A DNA stretch of 64,000 nt, taken from Branchiostoma floridae. Lineage: Eukaryota; Chordata; Leptocardii; Amphioxiformes; Branchiostomatidae. Positions 52,001-64,000 of this stretch are shown here, in pieces; position 1 is the stretch's first letter, and the number at the start of each line of letters is the position of its first letter. The notes below the pieces were generated by a model. It had not been told where the DNA came from, made no database searches, and saw only the letters and a program-made list of their open reading frames with translations. The stretch is from contig NC_049985.1 of the NCBI RefSeq assembly GCF_000003815.2, positions 24,579,834-24,643,833 of the forward strand, given 5' to 3'. The position numbers and the translations under genes are program-made.

Positions 52001-52635
52001 CTATGCATGGTTTACAAGCAACTATACAAACATTTGCCATGACTTACCCCCATAATGTAATATAATTACTCGATTTATTATGGCCCAAAACTCGAAAAAT
52101 CCCCATAAAGACCCCCGTCTCACGGCTCGCGTTATGTATGGCCCAAATAGATGACGATTGTTTTTGAATAAGTAGATGTTCCTCTCTCCAGCAAAAGTAA
52201 AACCATTTACCAGAGCCACTGCGTATAGCAGATAATGGGCCTTGAATATCACTAAAATTTACAGTGATAAAAAATCTGCTTTCAGTGATTCAGGTAACCC
52301 CCTATAGTACACCCTCTTAAATTTAATGTATCATCTTCAACTTTTGGTCTGTAAACCTTAAGGACCCATGCTATATGGAAATATAAAAGTTAGATTTGTA
52401 TCGTGTGTACATTTCTCAGGATAGCCATCGCAATTTCAGTAATTTTCAGCCATAAATTGTCGGATTTTCGAGGGTCTCTGAGGGGGGTCCCAGAACTCGA
52501 TAACGAAAAATAGCTGGAGGGTTTTAAGTATATGGCTGTTAATAGTTCCACATACCTATCACACATACAAAGTATGAACTGATTTGGCCGACCCCCATCT
52601 TCCGGCCTCTGCCTGGTTTTCTCGTGCAATGACTC
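49008..52635. mobile_element. 3,628-bp palindromic TTAA element (Kolobok-like) in the DTC exon
   Basis: Ends GAGTCATTGCACGAGAAAACC... and its reverse complement. TTAA at 49004-49007 and 52636-52639. Arms of about 1.05 kb (to about 50075, and from about 51595) are nearly identical inverted copies, each with an interrupted frame MIFKAHYLLYAVALVNGF on opposite strands that I regard as an artefact. Its sequence is unrelated to the element in gene B, but target, GAG tips and size match. No transposase seen. The 1.5-kb centre holds a LINE fragment. Confidence 0.9.
50459..51054 (+). mobile_element. LINE 3'-end fragment inside the TTAA element
   Basis: Encodes the C-terminal part of a non-LTR polyprotein: MILYLYKSTIRPCMEYCCHLWAG, LQLLDCIQRRIF, then after one or two frameshifts VPPVRAFQRNTRF and LWNSLDDSCFSPVYNLSVF to a stop at 51054. 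It is either an insertion into the element's loop or captured DNA. Confidence 0.75.
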
Positions 52636-52639
52636 TTAA

Positions 52640-53491
52640 GATTCAGTTGTCTGTTGTAGGAAACCTTCATGCTTCCTTCAGGCTGGTTTCCTATCAGTTT
52701 CCCCACAACAGCACTGCAGACAGGGCAGCGAGATGTTATCTTCATAGCCTTGTCCAGACACTTCTTGCAGAACACGGCCTTACAGCCTCGGGCTTTGCAG
52801 GGAGGAGACTGTGGATTTGTTGGCACCGACATGCAAATAGGGCATATGACATCATTGGGATCATTGTTCTTTTCGGTAGTTACTTGCCATGATTTTGCGT
52901 TTTTGGTAGGAGTCCCTGTCAGGTTGTTGACTCTTTCTCTCACACTTGTAGCGACGGGGATGGCCAGTAGGCCACAGAAGTCTGCCCTAGCTGCCCTTAT
53001 TTTTTCTGGTTCTCCCATGAACATCACTGTCGTGTCATCATCAGTGGACTTTGTAATCACTTCTGGGTGGTCTTGCCTCACTTTCCTGATACTATCAAAA
53101 ATAGATGTCAGAGTTAAGTTGTACTGGGCAACATTGAAGTTTTTACACGTTATCTTGCTAAATACCTTTTGGTAGAGTGTGATGAATTCATCAATGGCCA
53201 TTTCTGGTTGAGGACTCCTTCCCTGTGAAGGTGATGGTACAAAGTATGCTATTGTGTTGTCCATGCTTGTATGAAACACAGACTTGTATCTTTTACCAAT
53301 ATCTGTTATCTCTGCATGGTGCTTATGCCGAGTGTATGTTAGAACATATGGGTCTACGAATGCTGCAAACTTATGTCCTTGTTCTGATTCAGAGCTGCCA
53401 GCACCACCTTTAGCACAATGTCCTTTCTGTTCTTCAACTCTGTTCTGATTTGGGTCATCACATCCACCATCATCTGACAACATTGATGCAG
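52640..53491 (-). CDS. Gene D exon: KH-like region and Deltex RING (5' part)
   Basis: Open from the acceptor above 53491 to the TTAA site. It encodes an acidic leader, the KH-like unit (FAAFVDPYVLTYTRHKHHAE), the RING (CPICMSVPTNPQSPP, CKARGC, FCKKC, CPVC) and the DTC start to SYNRQLNL. Close to gene C across its length. Confidence 0.85.
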
Positions 53492-54067
53492 CTGTAAATG
53501 CAGCAGTGGTAAGAGAAAGCAGTTAGTGCTGGGTCACTTAAATGTGCACGTGTTTAACACAAACCTATAAAATTCAACAGCGATTACATTTGTCCACATA
53601 AACCTCTATGTATAAAACCTTGTCCAAAGCTTCAAAGATTTACGTTCCATCTTCACTTGAGGCAAGTCTTAGAATGTTGATATCAATGTGTGGTATAAGT
53701 CTGTCCCTCATTTGATAATCACAAGAGAAAAACTTTTAACACATCCTGAATTGCTTCAGCATAAACTTGACTGTACTTCTGTATACAGGGAAACTGCAAA
53801 CACAAAAAATGGGTATCGGGGTCAAGTCTGAAATGTCTGATTGTCTTATTAACTGATTCACAGGCCATTTATACAAAACTCGATCACCTCCATGCTTATT
53901 GGATAACATACAAGACCCAATATTCATTAAAATGAAAGTGTATCAGGTCTCAAAGCTCATATTCAAATACAGGAAATTGCTAAGGTCGAACTTGTTGACA
54001 TGACTTTTGTCATGATTTACAAGAAAAAAATTGTTGCCTTCAAAAGACGCAGAATCTTACCACTCAC

Positions 54068-55304
54068 CATTCACCATTCTGCTAACATTTCCTAACACAC
54101 TGTCCTCAGATAGTCTCGGAGGGCGTCCTGTTCTTGAGCTCGCCACACTTTGTCGCGAACTTTTCAGCAGAGAACACAGCTCCCTCTCCGTCGCCTTTGG
54201 TAGACTGTATTGAGCAGTTTTAGGACTGTTCTTGGTCAACTTATTCCCCATGACAGAGTAATCAATTGTGATATTTGCCAGTTTAAAGTCCACTTTGTCT
54301 GCGGGTGGTTTAGTCAACTCGTTCAATCTCGCTGCCATATCCTGTGAGAAAGACACAACTTCGTAGTCGCCTCCCTCCCGAGCTAGAGTCTCTGCAAACT
54401 CACATGTGCTCTTGGCGCTTGCCAGACTGATCTGAGCTCCCTCTATCTCTGCATCGATCTGTTTCTTCCTGGATGTTTCCTCTGTATCAATACAGTTAAG
54501 AAGCCGATCGCTCTCTTCCTTTACCATCTCAATCAAAGTTTGTGCGGTTTTGTGGACTTTCTCACGAGCCCCCTCTGCGTTTAGTTGAAGTTGTTCCTTT
54601 AGGCGTTTCTGCACTTCTTCTGTTTGACGAAAGAACTCCATCCGGGCCTGACACTGTGGTGTGAGATCTAAGATTGTCTGTCTCTTCTCGGCAGCCACCT
54701 TTTCTATTTGTACGTAGTCGTGCTGTGAGTCCCTGTGTTCAAACAAGGCACATTCGTTGCATATCGGAGTCTCACAGGTCCTACAATAGAGCTTCAACAT
54801 CTCTCCGGAATGCTTTAAGCACGGTGGAGCTTTCCTAGCCCTGAAAACGTTGTCGTATTTTCCAGTTTTTAGTTCCTCAAAAATTATGAGCGTGTGACCC
54901 CTGGTAGCTCTTACAAGACGATGTGCCGACTCACAGCTCTCACACAGAAACTCAGCACACTCCGAACACCTGGACGTGGCTGGCTTCCCTTCCTCACAAC
55001 TGGTGCAGAGGACATCATCTTTACCCTGGCGAACCTTGTTGTGCTCGGTCACGGCTTTCACCAGGCTGGCGATAAAGAAGTTGTCCTTTAGACCCTCGAC
55101 GCCATTTTGGGGCAGCGAAACTGGCTGACGACAAATAGGACACGGAAATGTGTCGCCATCGTTCTTCTGGACCCATTCCCGCAAACAGTGCTCACAGAAG
55201 GTGTGCAAGCACGGAAGAACCTTCGGGTTCTTAAAGGTGTAGAAACAGATTGTACACTGGGTGGAGTCGTCGCTGACTTTCTCTGGAACAGCGGCAGTCG
55301 CCAT
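54068..55304 (-). CDS. Gene D TRIM exon, intact
   Basis: 412 codons plus one base, ATG at 55304, donor G|GTGAGT at its end. C3HC4 RING (CTIC, CLHTFC, CEHC-type spacing, CPIC), two B-boxes and coiled coil all intact. The first third matches gene B, the middle third gene A, and the end has its own Ser/Arg-rich tail. Confidence 0.9.
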
Positions 55305-56885
55305 ATTGCTGTTGAGATTTTACTTCCTGATATGACATCACCACACCTGTGCATGGCGTGCCGAAAGTTCAAAAGGCAATGTCCGCAGGTGACATCCCGC
55401 TCGGTGAGAAGAGGTTTAAGATTACAGACGACTTTGAGTTGGGTAGACTTTAAGTCTCAACAAAAGACTAACTTCAAAGCATATAGTTACAATGTTATTC
55501 TCGGGTGTACATCGGTAAGATTGAAACGTTTAACTTCAGAAACATCAAACAACATGCCGTCCCGACAATTCAACGGTCAGTTAAGGTTTTGAGTCATTCG
55601 GCATTTAGTGTATCGATTTCCTTCCACCGTATTGAACAAAGTAACATAACATCATAGCAAAGTTTTTATCCGTTTATTAATTGGTTTAAACTTCGGCGAA
55701 AGTGAACAAGGACGTCAACGCCCATTTCCCCCTTTTAAACGTCGGGATAAGCTATACAAACATAAACAAGTGTGACATGTTGAAAAATGTTCACCGACCG
55801 TTCAATTTGAGTAGCATATCAAATGCCAAGTGTGGCAGGCATTATGCAACTAATAATAAAGGTGGATTGTAATATTTTACAAATTAGATAGATATGTCCA
55901 ACTTTAACATCATACCGACACGGGCATGTCAATTGGCAGCATGCGACACAATAATTTTCTATAAGGTTTTCTGTATTACATAATTATTTACTTGATGTCA
56001 GCAAGTGTGATACACTTGCTTGCTGACATCAAGTATAGAAATGTCGTGTTTATGATTTAGTGTCCAGACTTTGGGAGCTAAGCTTTGGGGCGCTACGTTT
56101 CTATACAAGTCCATGCGATCATGTCGAATTGCATCAACTATGTAATAATTACAGAACATTGTATTTCCAGAAAAGACTCATAGCAGGGAAAAGAGCTGTT
56201 TATATTTTCATTTTTATTTTCACCAATTATGTATATATTCTAATAAAATGTAAAATCTAGGGTTGCTCCAACTTATTGCCGTTTGAGCAATGCTAGTTTA
56301 ATCACGTCTGGTGTCTCCCTTACTAAATTTGCACATTCTATGAGAGGAAAAAGCTAGCCTTCCATTTACCATTTGCTCTTGCCACCATGGAATATAGAAT
56401 GTACTTTGAAATTGTGCTGATAAATATTAGCTAAGTCAAGTTGGTAAAACTTTGATGATAACAAAGTTCAAATAAGTTGAGGAGGGTAACATTCATTGGT
56501 TCATATGCCTATGTATCATATCATAAAACCATTTAAAACATTTGTTCTTATGCAGGGCTTTTTACTGACATTCCGTAAAATGTATTGATTTGAATCTTTC
56601 CTGTATTGTAATGCCAAACTGACCTCAGACAAATGAAGTTAGGTACATGTTTTCACATTTCAATACAAATTCTAGCAAAACTGTTTACACAACATTGTTC
56701 ATAACATGCACTAGCCAGCACATCTCCTTGAAACTAACCACTTTAAGATTTAAATCATGAAATACTCTGAAATAATGTTCCTCCTGAATCATACTATGAA
56801 TGCCATTTATCTTTCAGAATATGTTGTTCTAAGCTAGGCGTCAATTTCTAATGATCTAATTTCTAATGATCTAATGCTATAACCA
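55305..56885. repeat. Duplicated 5' flank of gene D
   Basis: Near-identical to 37485-39125 with a few small differences: the 95-bp tail insertion is lacking, and a local inverted GCAAGTGTGATACACTTGC/GCTGACATCAAGTA duplication is gained near 56000. It contains the promoter region of D. No gene is seen. Confidence 0.85.
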
Positions 56886-58125
56886 CAGGATGCTGCATAA
56901 GTTACACTTTCACGGGATCAGGGGGCGAACACTCACCTGGGTACAAAACTGGCTACTGGACCGTCAGCAACAAGGGGAAAAGTCTGGTCCTGTCAGAGTA
57001 AGATCCGGAGTACCTCAGGGAACGGTGCTAGGGCCATTACTTTTTTTGATTTACATAAATGACATCAACAAAGACATAACATCCCAAATCAGACTATTTG
57101 CTGATGACTGTCTCGTTTACCGCCCCATAGTCCGTGACGAAGACCATTATGCCCTCCAAACTGACCTAGATAATCTTTGTATGTGGTCTAACACTTGGCA
57201 GTTGCGCTTTAATGTAAAAAAATGTTCCATCTTGCACATCCACAAGTCCAGAAGCTCACATGATTTTTTGTATACAATGTTTAACGAACCACTCAACTGT
57301 AACAGCCAGCATCCGTACCTAGGTGTCATTCTCACCCACAATCTTAGGTGGAAGCCACATATCAATGACATTACAGCCAAAGCCAACAGCACCTTGGGGT
57401 TTGTCCGACGCAACTTAAGGGGGGCAAGTAAAGAGGTAAGAGCTAAGGCTTACACTTCCATAGTCCGCCCTAAGTTAGAATACTGTTCTTCAGTCTGGGA
57501 CCCCCACAAACTAAAACACGCACAAACAAACAGCCTTGAGGAGAAGCTGGATTCAGTCCAGCGTAGGGCTGCCAGGTTTGTCACAGGCAACTACAAACAA
57601 TCCACCAGCAATACATCACTACAACAATCACTTGGTTGGGCGACCCTAGCACAGAGAAGACAACAAGCACGACTTACACTAATGTACAAGGCAGTCAACA
57701 ACCTCATTGCAATACCCATCCACACCATACTTACACAAAACAACAACATTACAAGAGGTCACAACCAACGTTTCCACACCTTAACATGCAAAACCGAAAC
57801 ATACAGGGCAAGTTATTTCCCCCGGACAGTCATAGAGTGGAATAGCCTGCCTGAACATCTGATACATACCACCTCCGTAGAACAGTTCAAAGCCGGGGTA
57901 GCCAAGTATTATGGCTACCCTAGCTCTACCCAGCTGTAAGACCGAACTATGCCCTAGCAACTTGTACAGCACAGCACTGTTATTTTTGTCTGTTGAATGA
58001 ATACGTTTTTTTTTTCTCACTATTTTTGTCTCACCACCACCGGTTTGCTAGGGCATCCTCACTCCCCTGGGCACAAAGTCCCGCGAGGGGCATTGCCCAG
58101 TATTACGTAGATGTAGATGTAGATG
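56886..58125 (+). mobile_element. 5'-truncated LINE with open reverse transcriptase frame
   Basis: Frame 56890-57939 (349 aa) encodes SGVPQGTVLGPLLFLIYIND, the active site RLFADDCLVY, FNVKKCSILHI, YLGVILTHNLRW and the C-terminal WNSLPEH, with no stops. Endonuclease and RT fingers are absent. The 3' end carries a GTAGAT tandem tail near 58105-58122. The empty site is at about 39125. CR1/Jockey group by appearance. Confidence 0.88.
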
Positions 58126-58361
58126 TTATTGTTACATGACATTGAGTAAAACATTGCCTTCCTGCATTACTTCATACTATATCATGCATGCAAACGAAGC
58201 TTGAAATATTTCAATTTCAGTCTAATCTGATAACAAATATGTCCAAGTTTCCATATACTTTTACATTTACCATTTCAAGAAATTATTATCATGCCTTTTA
58301 AAGTGTTATATGTCTTTGTCTATATACATGTACAGTACTGTTCCATACAAATTCTAAAATC

Positions 58362-58367
58362 TTTATT
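58362..58367 (-). terminator. Poly-A signal of gene E
   Basis: AATAAA on the minus strand, 66 bases after the gene E stop, in the same sequence context as in gene C. Confidence 0.6.
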
Positions 58368-58432
58368 GGTTTTGAAAAGAAGCACTTCATTGACCAGTGT
58401 TTTCAATATGTTGGAGTTTACATCTCGCTTTC

Positions 58433-63475
<5,043 letters not shown>

Positions 63476-64000
63476 CTTTGCCAAGGCCAGATAAAATCAA
63501 ACATTTTCATTTTATCATCACAAATCATTCAAAAAGTTTAAAACAACTCACTCCAATACTGTGGTAAGTAACTCAACATCCTGCTAAAAGTTCAATAGAG
63601 TCACCATTCTGTTACTTTCCTGGACATTACAATCAGTCCGATGACTTTGTAGCTAAAGAAAAACTAACTATACTAACTATGAATGCAAGGAGACAAAAGG
63701 TTTTTGCGATGTTAGAAGTTTGTAGCTGAAACAATTCTGTAGTTCATTATACATCTCAAAATCACACATTTGTAGAGTTTCAGTATTGCAGCAAGAGGTG
63801 GCCACAAAACCCCACAAAAAGCATTTCAAGATGTAACGGGGACGCCCTAAGATGCCCCCCTTTTTTACGCGCTCGAACTCACGGTGCTCCATCACTAGTT
63901 GCCAAAGAGTGGTCAAGTTTTGATCAATGAATTTTTAACACATTCATCTTGAGACCATACTTGAATAAGGAAGGCATCCATACTGTTAATGAACTCTTCA
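63476..64000. other. Upstream intron and possible edge exon of gene E
   Basis: Mostly AT-rich. At the edge, the minus-strand bases 64000-63961 can encode EEFINSMDAFLIQ followed by GTATGG in phase 0, compatible with the 63475 acceptor. The minus-strand frame at 63677-63916 has no recognisable content and is not called. Confidence 0.35.

Larger units (their letters stand above)
48133..55304 (-). pseudogene. Gene D: TRIM-DTX3L-like chimera, interrupted by a transposon
   Basis: Exons are 48133-48202, 48551-48768, 48943-49007 plus 52640-53491 (one exon cut by the element at 49008-52635), and 54068-55304. With the element and one TTAA removed the gene encodes 813 aa in one frame (RQLNL-N-GYKQTG across the site), laid out as in gene C. 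As assembled, the minus-strand frame runs from RQLNL into the element and stops, removing most of the DTC domain while leaving TRIM, KH-like and Deltex RING intact. It could still make a DTC-less E3. Confidence 0.8.

Noticed and set aside
63677-63916. Minus-strand frame considered as the first exon of gene E
   Set aside because: No good donor in the right phase and no resemblance to the DTX3L start. The short edge segment ending at 63961 fits the acceptor better.

Overview
The window is animal nuclear DNA. Genes are split by GT-AG introns, intergenic DNA is AT-rich and full of transposon copies, and there are two 100-base assembly gaps. The protein content (TRIM-type E3 ligases, DTX3L/PARP9-like ADP-ribose and ubiquitin genes, a type II C-type lectin with a tyrosine-bearing tail, several APE-class LINEs) suggests an invertebrate deuterostome. 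A lancelet (Branchiostoma) fits best, but the species is an inference.

The main content is a minus-strand cluster of five related genes, named here A to E from left to right. A lies at 1.1-4.6 kb, B at 28.8-37.5 kb, C at 39.4-43.7 kb, D at 48.1-55.3 kb and E at 58.4-64 kb. All five end in a Deltex C-terminal (DTC) domain whose closest named relative appears to be DTX3L. E keeps a DTX3L-like front (RRM-like and KH-like domains) and carries a macro domain in the same chain, just before the RING. In vertebrates, macro domains and this RING-DTC module sit on two partner proteins, PARP9 and DTX3L. In A to D the front is replaced by one 1,237-base exon encoding a complete TRIM module (RING, two B-boxes, coiled coil), spliced in frame to the DTX3L-like back half. 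B keeps the macro domain but has lost the Deltex RING. A, C and D keep the Deltex RING but have lost the macro domain.

Only C (803 aa, four exons) and the visible part of E are intact. A has two frameshifts in its TRIM exon and a 7-base insertion in its last exon. B is interrupted inside its TRIM RING codons by a 3,636-bp palindromic element with TTAA target duplications. D is interrupted inside its DTC codons by a second, different, 3,628-bp palindromic TTAA element. In both cases removing the element with one TTAA restores the frame. The TRIM exons look like patchworks of one another, which points to gene conversion. B and D share about 2 kb of nearly identical 5' flank.

Between A and B (5-28 kb) lie: a small hAT-like MITE; a minus-strand gene fragment encoding a type II membrane protein with EF-hands (10.5-11.5 kb); a G/C-rich palindromic element; a tandem duplication carrying a tRNA-like SINE (14-16.4 kb); a five-exon plus-strand type II transmembrane C-type lectin gene (18.45-21.7 kb); a hairpin-flanked 13-bp satellite; a truncated LINE; and a full-length single-ORF LINE with an 11-bp target duplication (24.1-27.9 kb).

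Taken together, the cluster looks like a fast-changing set of E3 ligases that combine ubiquitin transfer (RINGs), ADP-ribose or ubiquitin handling (DTC) and ADP-ribose reading (macro). Vertebrate relatives act in interferon and DNA-damage responses. An immune role here is inference.
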